From Anodontia alba (lineage: Eukaryota > Mollusca > Bivalvia > Lucinida > Lucinidae): a stretch of DNA of 64,000 nucleotides. Below the pieces are notes generated by a model. The model had not been told where the DNA came from. It saw only the letters and a program-made list of their open reading frames with translations, and made no database searches. The DNA is taken from the NCBI GenBank assembly GCA_964016985.1, contig OZ024830.1, positions 76,993,763 to 77,057,762 on the forward strand, read 5' to 3'. This document shows positions 20,520 to 32,772 of the stretch, piece by piece (the stretch's first letter is position 1; every line of letters begins with the position of its first letter). The position numbers were made by a program, and so were the translations under genes.

Positions 20520-20692
20520 ATTCTTATTTAATGTAAAGGATTGTTTATTATCAGTTAGATAACATTTTTTGTCAAGCAAAGATACTTATTTCTCCCAAGG
20601 AATATAAGTTGTGGGTAGTCATTAAAATTGCTTTATCAATGACCTTCCAATAAGTATTGGCAATACACAGTTCTGACAATTTTCCATCTGTT
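20520..20692 (+). repeat. Dispersed repeat R, copy 1
   Basis: Shares TTATCAGTTAGATAACA, AGGAATATAAGTTGTGGGTA and CAATGACCTTC-type blocks, in the same order, with the complement of 61040-61200. It is followed directly by palindromic MITE copy 2. Confidence 0.6.
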
Positions 20693-20972
20693 TATCACGA
20701 AAACATGCTTATATAATTTTGACCCCTTTAAACCCCACTTTTGTATAGTAAAATTGGGGTTTACAGGGGTATACATTATTTTTCTTATTTCTGATCAAAA
20801 CATAGATTGTGGGTACTCGTTAGGTCCGCCTCATCGAGGCTGTTCTAAAGAGTACCCACAATCTATGTTTTGAGCAGAAACATGAAAAAATATCAGATTT
20901 TTTTTTCTGAAAATTTTCATTTTTTGGTAATAAAATTTTCAGTATGTTTTAATAGGGCATGTTTTCGCAATG
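20693..20972. mobile_element. Palindromic MITE, copy 2 of 5
   Basis: Inverted relative to copy 1: the GGGGTTT hairpin half is on the left. Ends ATCACGAAAACATGCTTAT and CATGTTTTCGCAATG. The central palindrome is partly decayed at its tip (GTCCGCCTCATCGAGGCTGT). Confidence 0.85.
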
Positions 20973-21640
20973 TATTCCATCTTTTTGAGGATTCATTATG
21001 TCCATTCTATTTTAAAGATGAAAGTGTGTTTAGAAACAAACAAAAACAGTAGTAAACTTTACCTATGAAAATTATTTGTGGCTAAAATGCAGTTACACCA
21101 GAGAACATATTTTAGCCGTTTACAATCACAAAATGCATGATTTGGATCAATATTTGCAAGATAACTAATCCAGTTGTGGATTCTACCTGTTTTACCTTTT
21201 CAGTTCATTTATATGCAGACATTGTTAAGCTTCTAACAAGAAAGATGAACAAACCACTTGACCTGCCCTATAACGAATGCCCCAAAGATCAAATACTGGT
21301 TTCCTAACAAACACTGGTAGGCAGCGCCAAATGGTCCAGTCTGGTCAAACTTTGATCTGGTGCAAGAATTTACAATGCTTGCTCAAATTGTCTGAATGTT
21401 TCATAAAGAATCATGAAAAGACTCCATACATTGAACAATGTCAATAACAGCCAATCACGGGCAACTATATGTTACTTCAAAATCGCGCTTCGAGTTCAAC
21501 TCTGATTTTTGTCTGTCCCAGCTATCTACATGCTTCATATTAATCAAGAGCTATCGCAGTACAGCATAGTTCGCCTGAGTCACGCCTTGTCTAAGCTATG
21601 ATATGGCTTAGTGGATAGAACTCTTTTAATCAGCTGACCC
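20973..21640. other. No gene recognised
   Basis: No repeat or exon supported between the MITE and the next tandem array. Confidence 0.5.
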
Positions 21641-23250
21641 TGAGCTAACCCTAAGGTTATGCTAGATATGATTATGTTTCAAGTATGGGACAGTTCCGTC
21701 CAGTGGTTGCTGAGATATAAATGTTTAAAAAACATTTAATTAAATCATCAATTGAATGTGACCTAATCTTAACACCTAAGATACGCTCCAGGGTCTGACC
21801 TTGGGGTATGGTGTTAGGGAATCAAAGGTTATGCTATGATGTGATTATGTTCCGAATATGGAAGGGTTCTGTCAAGTAGTTGCTAAGATATAAATGTTAA
21901 AAAAAACCCTAAAACTTTAAAGTGAGTGTAAGCTACTTTTTTACCCCTAAGACCCTCTCCAAGGCCTGACCTTGAGGTAGGATGTTATTAAATGTAAGGA
22001 TTTTGTATAATATGGTTGTGTTCCGAATATGAAAGGTTTCTTTCGATTGGTTGCTGAGATGTTAATGTTACAAAGAACTTCGTCGAAAGAAAAAATAAAG
22101 TGAATTTGACCTGATTTTTGACACATAAGCCCCACGCCAGGGTCTGACTTTGCGCTATGATGTTATAGAATAGAAGATTATGCTATGCTATGATTATATT
22201 CCAAATACTGATGTGTTCTAGGCAGTGTTTGCTAAGATATTAATGATTAAAAAAAAAACTATATCTAATAACTTTAAATTGAGTTTGACCTAACTTGTTA
22301 ACCCCTAGCCCAACCAAGGTCTGATCCTGGGGTATGTGCTCTGACTTTGTGGTATGATGTTATAGAATAGGTTATAATATGCTTAGATTATATTCCAAGT
22401 ATTGAAGTGTGCTAGGCAGTTGTTGCTAAGATATGAATGTTTAAAAAACTTTTGTCTAATATCTTTAAAGTGAGTGACCTACGTTTTTTAGAACCCCTAG
22501 CCCCACTTCAGGTCTGATCCTGGGGTATCTTGTTACGGAATAGAAGGATATACAATTATATAATATATGCACACTAGTGAAGTGTTCTGTCCAGTTATTG
22601 TTAAGATAAGAATGTTAAAAAAAGTTGTCCTAAAACTTTAAAGTGAGTGCCCAATTTTGTATCTCACAGACCTCTCCATGGCCTGATTCTTGGGTAGGGT
22701 GTTATGAAATCTAAGGTTTTGGTATTATATGCTAATGTTCAAATATGGAATGGTTCTGTCGAATGGTTGTTGAAATATAAATGTTGAAAAACGTTTGTCG
22801 TAAAACTTGAAAATGAATGTAACCTAATTTTTTACCCCTAAGCTCCATCCCAGGGTCTGACCCTGGAGTGTGATGTTATAGAATAGAAGGCTGTGCTATG
22901 TTATGATTATATTCCAAATATTGAAGCATTCTAGGCAGTGGCTGCTAAGCTATCACTGTTTAAATAACTTTGTTGTAAAACTTTAAAGTGAGTTTGACCA
23001 AATTTTTTACCACTAAGCCGAGCCCAGGTCCTCACCCTGGGGTATAATGTTACGGAATGGCAGGATATGCTATTATATGATTATATTCTAAATATCAAAG
23101 GACTCTGACCAGTGGTTGTTGAGATTTCAAGGTTTAAATAAAGTGTCGTTAAACTTTTAAGTGTGACACCAACGCCGACGCCGACGCTGACCTCAGGGTG
23201 ACAACAATATCCCCACCCCCCTCCCCCCACACACACCCTGTACTTTTGCA
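21640..23250 (-). repeat. ~175-bp tandem array with GCCGACGCC head
   Basis: Eight to nine diverged units with a CCCAGGGTCTGACCTTGGGG-like block, a TTATGCTATGATATGATTAT-like block and GGTTGCTGAGATATAAATGT. Read on the minus strand the array starts after a GGCGTCGGCGTTGGTGTC stretch (23161-23190 complement), comparable with the CCGTC-type simple stretch at the head of the other arrays. No coding potential. Confidence 0.75.
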
Positions 23251-23279
23251 TAGATCAGCTAAAATATCAATCAGAGAAG

Positions 23280-23870
23280 ACGGGAGATCCCCCGTCGAAA
23301 GCTAATATGGACACTAGAAATACAGAACACTTCTTATGCTCAAGTACATTCTGCAAAGTGTCAGTAAGTTCTATACATATATGTCAAAGAGTGTTGGAGT
23401 TATAGTGATAATAAGATTTCTATTACCAAATACTGTCAGGGTAGATAACAAAAATAAAGCATCTATAGTTGTGGTTCTTATAGGCAACACATCTTTTTAA
23501 CCTCGTGAATAATTTTACCAAGTATCAACCTATCTTCCATGGTGCTGGAGTTATAGCAATCACATGGTTTCTATTGACAAATACTGTCAGAGACGTTAAC
23601 AAAAAAAACTGCAGTATTCTGAGTTGCAGTTCTTGCATGCGACTAACCTTCTCATCTCGTGTACAATCCTACCAGGAATTATCAATACATCTCAAAGTGT
23701 GTTGGGGTTACGGCAATTACAAGGTTCTGTCACCAAATACTGTCAGGGGAGATAACTAAAATGCAATATCTCGAGTTGTGGTTCTTTTACATGACATCCC
23801 TTCTCAACCTCTTGTACAATCTCCAAGTGATTAGACTATAGTGACTTTATTTCCAAGGTCACTACATTGT
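23280..23870 (+). repeat. ~145-bp tandem array
   Basis: Four units with ACCAAATACTGTCAGGG and GAGTTGTGGTTCTT blocks at about 23430, 23575 and 23735, and TCAACCTC-type blocks near 23500, 23650 and 23800. Directly followed by an RT fragment. Confidence 0.65.
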
Positions 23871-23883
23871 TAAGACTCAAAGA

Positions 23884-24707
23884 ATGACGAGTATATCGGA
23901 ACCAAAATTTTACGGTGACTTAGTGTACAGATTTAGAAAAATTGTAGGTATATCTAAATTTTCGGAGCAATTCAGAAAACTTATTAACCGTTATAAAAGA
24001 ATTAGCTATAGTCTGAATATTATGCGGCAGACTACATGCCTAACTGTCAACCCAATCATTGTTGATGGCTATGCTTCACTCTTTAATTGCACGACGGCGG
24101 TTCGGGCCTCAGACCCAATGACGGCCTCTTCGTAAAACTTTAACCAGTGAGTTGGGGCTTGACGATATGTCTTTGGCTTGGCCCGTCGTGGTTCAACTAT
24201 TCGTTTTCATTTACTCTGGCATACAGTAGAATTAGCCATGAGTACTCGTCTTTGTTTATTATAGTGATTAATTTGATTTTTGTATTTTCGCTTGGTTTTG
24301 GGAGCCTTTATGCGAACCGAATTTTTATGTATTTCTGTATTAAGAGTAGCATCGGGACCCAGGGTGAAGTTAGCTAGCTGTAAAAGTGCTTTAAACCCAC
24401 CGGTGGTTTACTCTACTGACCGTCCTAAGGCGGTGGTCCCGGTGTTAGTCTTACTCTTTGTTGCTTTATGGTTTATTCTACGAGGCGATTTGTTGTATGT
24501 CTTTCCGTGTGTCATTTTGTTCTTGTGTTTTCAGTCCTTTTAGTATTGCGATTACCTCGCTTGGGGAAGAGAGAGCTAATCTTAGTGCTTTTCGTACGTT
24601 TCGATTTGTGCTTGTTTGGATTTGTCGGTTTCCTCTTCCTCTTGGGGTCTGGGAAGGACTGCGGTTTGTAATTGTGGCACTCCCTGGACTTTTCTCTTAC
24701 CTTTTTT
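23884..24707 (+). mobile_element. Penelope-like family 1 copy, 5'-truncated
   Basis: Opens with 82 residues of intact RT C-terminus in one frame (23887-24135: EPKFYGDLVYRFRKIVG through SLFNCTTAVRASDPMTASS and stop), then 570 bases of 3' UTR ending in a T run at 24707. It is the cleanest copy of this 3' region in the window and served as reference for the others. Confidence 0.75.
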
Positions 24708-24730
24708 GCGTGAACTGTATCGGAATTTGA

Positions 24731-24762
<32 letters not shown>
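24731..24762. repeat. Poly-A tract
   Basis: 32 A residues after the RT copy. Confidence 0.95.
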
Positions 24763-24763
<1 letters not shown>

Positions 24764-24779
24764 AGCACTGATACATCAT

Positions 24780-25904
24780 TGAGATTGGTGACCCTTTCTC
24801 TTTTTCAAGGTCACATCGGTACTTTGAAACTCAAATTTTGATAACAAAAAAAGTTGTGTATACACTTTAATTTGAAACAATGGATGGAATTTTACCATAC
24901 TAGCTCAGATAGACTGTTAGGACACAAGAAAGATATATTGATGATCTTGACCTCGTATTCGGATTCTAAAGTCTTAAAATGAGCATTGTGTGCACTCTAT
25001 CTCATGAATCAGTAGACGGAAATTGATCAAACTAGCACATATAGATTATTGGGAACGGGGAAAGAAGTGATTAGATTTTGGGGACATTTACCTCATTTTG
25101 AAGGTCACTCTGGCACTTCAAAACTCAAATTTTGACAGAAAAAAAGCTTGTGACCAAGATCTTGAAAACACAGTGAGGATATTTATCAAAATCTGTACGT
25201 TGCTATCAATAAGTTGTACCTACATAAGAAAAAAGTAAGGGATAAGGCAAATTCTCTTACACTTTGTAAAATTTCCTAATGCAGTAAAAGGACTGTATGC
25301 ACACTATTATTTAACCAATAGCTGTAATATGACAAAACTAGCACATATGCATCATAAGGACGGGTGGGGGTGGGAGAGGAGTGATTTTGGTGACTTGGAC
25401 TATATTTGTAAGGTCAACACATTATAAAGACTCGAAAAGTAAGCCTTGTCATGAACCAAAACTAGTACATATACATGATTCGGATTGGGGAAAGAAATTA
25501 GACTTTAGGTGGCCTTTATCATGTTTTCAAAATAACATCGTCTTTTTGAAACTCAAATTTTGATGAAAAAAAAGCCTCTGTGCACACTGTATCTTTAACC
25601 AAATGATGGAATTTTACCAAAATAGCAGATACACGGGGAAGATGTGATTAGATTTTGGTGTCATTGGCCACATTTTGAGGGACACTACATTATAAAGACT
25701 AAAACCGAGCAAAAAAAAATCTCATCAATGAATAAATGAATAGATGGAATTTGACCAAACTAGCGCGGATGGGAGCGGGGGAGGGGCGGGGATTGGGGGA
25801 GAAATTATTTTGGTGATCTTGACCTCACTTTCAAGGTCACACTGCCATTTGGAAACTTAAATTTTATAGGTAAAAAAAAGAAACAAACAAAAAAACACTT
25901 GTGT

Positions 25905-25938
<34 letters not shown>

Positions 25939-26100
25939 ATGTGCGCACTGTCTTTTGATTCAGTGTAACACTGGCACTTTGAAACTCAAATGTATATAGA
26001 AAAAAGAAAAAAAAAAAAAGCTTTTGTGCACTGTATCTCTTGAGCCAATAGTTGGAACTGGACCAAAATTGGTTCTCATTATGCTACTTGGGTGAAATAC
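24780..26100 (+). repeat. Diverged tandem array (AAGGTCAC family)
   Basis: Recurring blocks GAAACTCAAATTTTGA, GTGATTAGATTTTGG and CATTTTCAAGGTCAC at irregular spacing with many A runs (25908-25936 and others). About six to seven decayed units. No coding potential. Confidence 0.65.
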
Positions 26101-26199
26101 AAATCTTATAAATCAATATCATCCATTCTGAACAATAAGTTGCCTAATGTCAGTTTTCTTTACTGGTCTTACAGTGCGGGGACATCTAATTTGCATTGC

Positions 26200-26454
26200 C
26201 ATTACGAAAACTCGCCTGCTCAAATATATAGAAAATCTCACTTCCAAAAATTGAGAAATTACAGATAAAATAACAGATACTTCATATTTCTGCTCAGAAC
26301 ATAGGTTGTCGGCGAGGCGGTTCTAATGTATACCCACAGTCTATGTTTTTGAACAGAAATAAGAAAAATAATGTATACCCCTGTAAACCCCAGTTTTACT
26401 ATATAAAAGTGGGGTTCGAAGGGGTCAAAATTATACAGCCATGTTTTCGTGATG
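26200..26454. mobile_element. Palindromic MITE, copy 3 of 5
   Basis: Ends CATTACGAAAACTCGCC and CATGTTTTCGTGATG. The first arm of the central palindrome is shortened (AACATAGGTTGTCGGCGAGG), so this copy is 255 bases. Flanks TTGCATTGC and ACTTTGAAC show no duplication. Confidence 0.85.
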
Positions 26455-26664
26455 ACTTTGAACTTTACCGAGTTTGTACAATATCTGCCCTAAGATACAT
26501 GCCTGAGTAAACTGTGTAGACCCAGATCAGAATGCGGTGCTGATCAGGATTTACATACTGTTTGCCACACTTACAGGAAATCTCTTGATATATCAACAGG
26601 TAGTTAAACGGACTTGTTCAGCTATTAAGACAGGTATGGTTAGGTGTACGAGTACTTATGGTAA

Positions 26665-26960
26665 ATGCCGGCCTCGGTGGCTCAGTTGGATACGCCGTCC
26701 GACTGGAGACCAGAGGTCGCGGGTTCAACCCCCGCCGAGGTCGGCAACATTCTTTCGTGGAGATTAATCATCATGAAATATTTTCTACGGTCATTCTCTC
26801 CATTCCGCTGAATAAAGAAGGGCAGTTGTCAGTTTCTGGCGAAAGAATGTGCACAATACTGAGGACTAAGCCTGCCCAGTAAACGTGTGGTTAGGTAAAC
26901 TGACCGCGCTCGACATGACCCCATTGGGTTGACTGGGCCGTAAAACCTCAACACAAACAA
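26665..26960 (+). mobile_element. tRNA-derived SINE, copy 1
   Basis: tRNA-like head with A box GTGGCTCAGTTGGATACG (about 26677-26694) and B box GGTTCAACCCC (26722-26732), a body with AAACTGACCGCGCTCGAC, and an AACACAAACAA tail. The 11-base sequence ACTTATGGTAA occurs directly before (26654-26664) and after (26961-26971), a clean target-site duplication. A second copy is on the minus strand at 32840-33151. Confidence 0.9.
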
Positions 26961-27260
26961 ACTTATGGTAATACGGTATTTTTTTCTGTTAGTTCAGACC
27001 TGGTTATAGCATGGACACTTCCGAATTTTCCTGAGAAATACAAGCAACAAAAAAGAATAACATTTACATAGCCCGTCTCGAATTTTATTTATTTATTTAT
27101 TTAATTATATCTTTTTTTTTCTTTCTGTCACCATTTTTTAAACTTCTACAAATCCACAAGTAACTCATATAATCATATTTATTGTAGCGTCAAAATAACC
27201 CTTGTCTTGCTGAGTAAATTAAGATGCCATGCCCACATCTAATTTTCAGCCAATCAGATT

Positions 27261-27338
27261 ACTTGATCCAGCTTGTTCACATACTTAATGGCAAACAGTA
27301 CTTGATCCAGATTGTTCACATACTTAATGGCAAACAGT
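27261..27338. repeat. 39-bp direct duplication
   Basis: Two near-identical copies of ACTTGATCCAGCTTGTTCAC followed by ATACTTAATGGCAAACAGT, back to back. Confidence 0.9.
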
Positions 27339-27529
27339 GCAGATCCAGATCAGTTGGCTTCTTCAGGCAGGGTATATCCGGGTTCAGCACGACTAGGGTC
27401 AATGAATAGGTTACATATTGAAAACAGTGAACGTACCTGTATTTTGCAATCACGGAATACAATTATTTTCGTTTTCGCCATTCCGTTTCAGTTTTACTTT
27501 TTCATGTTTCAAACCAGACGGCAAAACAC

Positions 27530-27840
27530 GTAAGTCAAACTGTTATTTTGACTTCAAGCTGATGACGAATATCGAAAATCAAAATTCAAACTGCGATTAT
27601 AATAATCCGGCCTCAGCCTCACGAAACGCAAACGCCAAACGAGCAAATGTTAACAACCAAGAGTCAAAATGCTATTTTGACGTTCGATGTGCGACTGAGT
27701 ATCCAAAATAAAAGTCAAACTGCTTAGTGTTTTTACAATCGACGCGGACCCGAATATCAAAACCTGACAGATAGAATACTATTTTGACATTCGATTCCGG
27801 ACTAAATATCTAAAAAAGTTATTTTGATGATATCCGAAAT
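27530..27840. repeat. Degenerate repeat with CTATTTTGACTTCGA-like blocks
   Basis: TATTTTGACTTCAAGC, CTATTTTGACGTTCGATG and CTATTTTGACATTCGATT recur about every 115-135 bases, each followed by a GAATATC/AGTATCC block. Origin unknown. Confidence 0.5.
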
Positions 27841-28004
27841 GGACTCGCTTAGTCACACCGTACAACCGGAGCCTTTGAAGACAAAGGGTTAGCCGGAAGA
27901 CAGAGGGAAGAGAGATTGTCGTGATGAACATTTGCTTGTAAAACAATCGAGCACATCTACGGATTTCTGATGATAAAGCAGTTGTTTAGTATCTATAGAT
28001 GCTA

Positions 28005-28070
28005 TATATATATAATCTAAGAAGGGGACAACGCCACTTTCGAGTTGCCTCCCTTGAGATTATATATATT
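28005..28070. repeat. Short inverted repeat
   Basis: ATATATAATCT...GGGGACAAC pairs with GTTGCCTCCC...AGATTATATAT around a 13-base loop. Confidence 0.6.
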
Positions 28071-28320
28071 GCTCATCAGCTCGATGTCAGTAAAACATTT
28101 CGCCCTCGGCTGTAAAAATGATAGGCGAAATAGAAAAACGAAAAGCGAAAAGGTATACATTGGAATTTAAAGCTTTTGTGCTGGCGTTTAACGACCCTTG
28201 TGGGTCATTTTGTGTCGTCTCCCAGAGAAATGAAAGCAACGAAACAGAATAAATATCCCCCTCTACCCTTTTATACCTGCTGCAAGGATGGCAGGCCTTG
28301 TCCAACTACAAGCCAATATC

Positions 28321-29034
28321 AGTTGGGCGCCCCAGTGACCAGAGTTGACAACGTAAGTTACAGTCACGTGATTTTTATGATAAGGGACACAGACATTCGA
28401 AAAGAAATTCCCTCGCTTCAGGTAAGAATATTACCTCGCGTGCCGCACAGAAATAACAGAGCTAAAACGGTAAAGGCAGTTACCACGCATTGGTTTCTAG
28501 TTTTATTTGCATGTTTCGTCTTTTCATGAACTTCAGCCGTTTACATAATTACTCAAGAAACCTTGGTTTTTGTAGTGATATTGGAGACATACCCGTTCAT
28601 CAGCGAGTCTAAAAATGACAAAACTGATCAAAAGATGCTTTCGCAAACAGTGGAATCGTTCTGATTTCTCGCTTCAGAGACAACCAAGCCTACATTATTC
28701 ACGACGTTTCATAGCAATGTTTTATTACGGCGCTAATGAACAATGAGAGAAAATTTCATAAGGAACACATTGCCATGTGTTTGGATAAGGGATACCCTAG
28801 GTTATTTAAGCAGATCGGTAGTTTGGATAGTTCGGCTAGCGAACCGATTGAAGGAATGGCCTTCCTGTTTCGGTTCGATATTTGTTGCATCTAAAGCCCT
28901 ATCGACCAACTACTCTTCATTCGACATCTTTCAGAAGCGACATTTTCGCATATTTCTACGCTCTAAATAATGATTTAACATTATTTTCTTATCAGCTGTT
29001 AGCATACCATGGGTCCTAAAATGTGCCACAAACA
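28321..29034 (+). repeat. Left arm of a large inverted duplication
   Basis: Pairs with the complement of 29345-30393. Shared landmarks in order: GTTGGGCGCCCCAGTGA, the splice-donor-like CTTCAGGTAAGAATATTACC (28416-28435), AGTTTTATTTGCATGTTTCG, CGCTAATGAACAATGAGAGA and TCTACGCTCT. Before the donor the arm reads TRVDNVSYSHVIFMIRDTD, which is partly kept in the other arm, so the arms may be two copies of a gene piece. No protein family was recognised. Confidence 0.75.
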
Positions 29035-29344
29035 AAAATTGAAAATCGGTTCATAAATATTACTTTTTATACTGAAAATATGTGTTTGGGCAAGGTATTT
29101 TACGTGTAAAAAATCAAACAAAGGGAAGTAACTCTTTTCCCCGCAAAATTTTTGAATTCGGTTGATTTTTGCAGGAACATGTTAGAGTTACAATAAATGG
29201 TACTGGAAACTTATTGGTAGGTTTAAAATCTGAACATGGTTGGTGATAACTCTTAGAATGCAAAGTTTAAGAAATTCACCTCGCTTGCCCATTGAAAATT
29301 CCTACTAAAGTCTAATTTTGGACATTCGACCGTTTTTCAAACTT

Positions 29345-30393
29345 TTTGCGGAACATGTAAGGACTAATGGGCTGCTAATAGCTGATAAGGACATTATTGC
29401 TAAATCATTATTCAGAGCGTAGAAATGTGCAAAAATGTCTTTCAGTAAACTGTCGAACGGAGAGTAACAAGTAGACAATGTATGCAGATATGCTGATATA
29501 TAACAAAAAAAAACACGTTTCCTTCAGTGGGAAATTTATATTGTGATTACACCTGTCAACAAAGACAATGGACAATGGATATAAACTGGAGCTGTATAGC
29601 TATGCGCACATAGGGCCTCTCACAGAAATGGCTTTTTTGAAATGTCTGTCGATTCCCCAACAGTCGAATGTTACCCAATATCTTGGCATCGTTGAAAATG
29701 CAGTCATATATCATCTCGTGGCTGTAGAATTAATTACGTGTTTCTCATTTAATAATGTTGTCATTCATATTCCATCTATTAGCATCATCCACTTTAAAGT
29801 GCTTTGGTCGATAGAACTTTAGATGCACCAAGTACCAAACCGAAACAGGAAGGCCATTACTTCAATCGATTTGCTAGCCTAACTATCCAAACTACCGATT
29901 TGCTTAAAACATCTCGTGTGTCACTTATCCAAACACATGGCAATGTGTCCCTTATGAAATTTTCTCTCATTGTTCATTAGCGCCGTAAAAAGCATCGCTA
30001 TGAAACGTCGTGAATAACGCAGGCCTGGTTGTCTCTGAGGCGTGAAATCAGACCAATTCCAAGGTTTTGAAAGCTTCTTTTGATCAGTTTTATAATTTCT
30101 AGACACGCTGATGAACGGCTATGTCCCATATCACTACAAAATCCAAGCTTTTCTGGAATAATTATGTAAACGATTAAGTTCATGAAAAGACGAAACATGC
30201 AAATAAAACTAGAAACCAGTACGTGGTAAAGTTCTGCCTTTACCGTTTTTAGCTCTGTAATTAAAGGTCGGCAGACGAGGTAATATTCTTACCTGAAGCG
30301 AGGAGATTTCTTCTCGAAAGTCTGTGTCCCTTATCATAAAAATCACGTGACTGTGACGTATGTTGTCAACCCTGTTCACTGGGGCGCCCAACT
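29345..30393 (-). repeat. Right arm of the large inverted duplication
   Basis: Complement matches the left arm. It carries about 330 extra bases (roughly 29455-29800) that the left arm lacks. The donor-like CAG|GTAAGA (30292 side) and the preceding NRVDNIRHSHVIFMIRDTD reading are kept, with mostly conservative differences from the left arm. About 310 bases (29035-29344) separate the arms. Confidence 0.75.
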
Positions 30394-30429
30394 GTTAAAG
30401 CAACCTTGATTTTAACGTCCAATTTCTAT

Positions 30430-30490
30430 CACAATAGGCAAAAAAAAAAAAAATAAATAAATAAATAATATAAAATAAATTAAATAAATC
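30430..30490. repeat. A/AAAT low-complexity tract
   Basis: A run and AAAT repeats 3' of the pseudokinase stop codon. Confidence 0.8.
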
Positions 30491-30543
30491 TCTTACGCAC
30501 TGATAATAACCTTTTTTTTGCATTACACTTATCCAAAAACATC

Positions 30544-31163
30544 CTACAGATCAGTTTCTGTCATAAGTATGTAAATTATTTCCATAACTTCTTTTATTGT
30601 CAAACGATCATCCGGATCTTCTCGACACATTTGGTATAGCAAAGATGTCAGACAGTTGCAATGTTTGTTGATTTCTTCAAATACTTTTCCTAAAGAATAG
30701 ATATCACTCTCTGGAGATGATGGCATGTATTGACAAACTTCAGGGGCCAAATGGTCTTTCTGGTAGTCATTGTCCTCGATTTCATAATTTAGCGGTAACA
30801 TGCTTCCTCTTCGAAATGTGGCTTTCCCTAAGTCTGTGAAGTATATATTAACTGGTTTGACTCTGAATTCTATCAAAATGTTATCTGTTCTGATGTTGTT
30901 ATGCAAAACGCCAAATTTATGCATGTCCTGAAGGCATATAGCAAGGAACCAACACACATTTATCCAGTCTGTCTTGGACATAAAAACTTTATTGTCAAGG
31001 CAGGCCTGCATAACATCATTAAGTTTCTGATGAGTCTCATCTGTAAAAAACGCAAAAGAATGAGCCACAACATGAGAAGGAACTCTAACGGTAACATAGG
31101 CCATCTGCCTATTTTTTGCCGGTGGTTCCAGCTTCCATGACTTCTTACCATTAAACAATGAAC
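30544..31163 (-). CDS. Pseudokinase gene, exon 5 (last)
   Basis: 620 bases, 206 codons including stop, preceded by ATTAAG|GT; the two first bases complete the Gly codon left by exon 4. It encodes the kinase C-lobe: FGVLHNNIRTDNILI in place of the HRDxKxxN catalytic loop (protein residues about 473-480), YFTDLGKA in place of DFG (496-498), DHLAPEV (APE) and SDIYSLGKVFEEI (F-helix Asp), with the helix-I Arg in DPDDRLTI. The catalytic Asp is Asn and the loop Lys is Arg, so phosphotransfer is unlikely; nucleotide binding may remain. The acceptor has a weak pyrimidine tract, the least certain junction of the gene. Confidence 0.85.
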
Positions 31164-32772
31164 CTTAATAGCTCGAACGGCGATGTCTCGTTTGTAATGG
31201 CTATTTTGAACTCATTTTTGAATCCTCATTAAATTATTCCGAAAGCTCATGAAAAAAAAAATGACTTAGGAAATTTTCTTATTAAATCATGAAATTGTAT
31301 GTTGTGCGTATTCCTTAGCGATTCTAACGAGTACACTCAACATACCATTGTTGTCTAGAAGATCATAAAAGTGCCTAAATTATCGCCATTTGCTTTCTGA
31401 CCTGGCGTCATGATTAAACCTCAGTGGTTCGAACTAAATATATCTCAAAGATGGTCCCAAAGAGGTTTGAGTTATTGAGGTTCGATTGATCTCAGTATTT
31501 TAAGGAAGAAACACGGTTCTATAATGCAGCAGAAATAACCATATACATGTATTGTAAATATTTGTCTTATACGATTTTATTTATTAAGGAGGAAGGGGTA
31601 AAATTTAATAAAATAAAATTTATCCAGATTTGGATTTTGTTTTCATGCAAGTGAATGTTTATACATTAGTGGTTCCTTTTTGTAACCTGGTGTTCCAGTT
31701 AAGTTTGTTCTCATAGAGATAAATTTCAGAATGGTTTTGCCATTTTACACAAATTCAAAAAGTTTTTGAATCTCATTAGATCTACAATGAATAATTAAGA
31801 ACCAGATTATGTTTTGTCTAAGTAGAATAAGAAACATAAGCAAATAAAAATCAGCTGACGACTTAACTGGAGCCCTACAGTGTATCCGACGTCTACCTGT
31901 GGTTTGCTGGTATCTTGTTTTGTACAGTTGCCTTCCAAAAGCATATTACTAAATCAGGCTTTATATCTTTAAGGCTTTAAGGTACTGAGTAGAGGCTACA
32001 TTTCTGCAATAAAAGTCAGGGGGAAGGCCAAATGCATGGACGAATTAGTTAATGTGGAAACTAAAATGAATATGCCAGTTTCTTTGGTCAAAAGGCTGTC
32101 CAAAATAAGAATTTCACCAGGGCATACATGCAAAGATATACACTGACAGAAATAGAAATACACAACAGTAGCACCACCTTGGTACGGTCAATGAAAACCT
32201 TACTGGTTGGGGCGGGGGGGGGGAAGGGGTGTGGTGAGGGAGGCTTAAATCGATTTTACGTGGCCACAACCCTCGTCCTTAAGTTCTGCCGTGGTACACA
32301 CAATGCTTTCTTTTTTTAGTATGTTTAATAAAGCCTGATTTGAATTTAAGAAACAAGCCAAAATTACTGCTGATTCGTTTCAGTTATGTTACAAAACGAG
32401 CGAAGCCATGCTGCCTCTCTCTGAAGTAAACCAATAGATTCTAAAATGATTAACTCTTGCGAGCAATGAACACACCCAGTCGGAGTGAAGAGGTTACTGA
32501 GCCAGCCTAGCTACTTTCGGCCAATTAGACCTCATTTGTGAATCACATTAGCTTTCAAAATTCTCGGAAAGGGCGCAACGATCACAAAGTACCAGAAAAT
32601 ATTATTGATGTAGCCGATGTTATAAATAATCCAACATCTAGATATGATGATTTTTGTGACGTAGTGTTTAAAAGGGTCTCGGTAGTGTAGGGAAAAGTAA
32701 ACCCAAATAACAGTTCGGTCCGCGTGGGTTTCCTGTTGTTTGTGGGGCAATGAGCATAAACAGAAGGCCAGT

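Noticed and set aside
27418..27711. 97-codon plus-strand frame
   Set aside because: Overlaps a degenerate repeat with CTATTTTGAC blocks and has no family motif.
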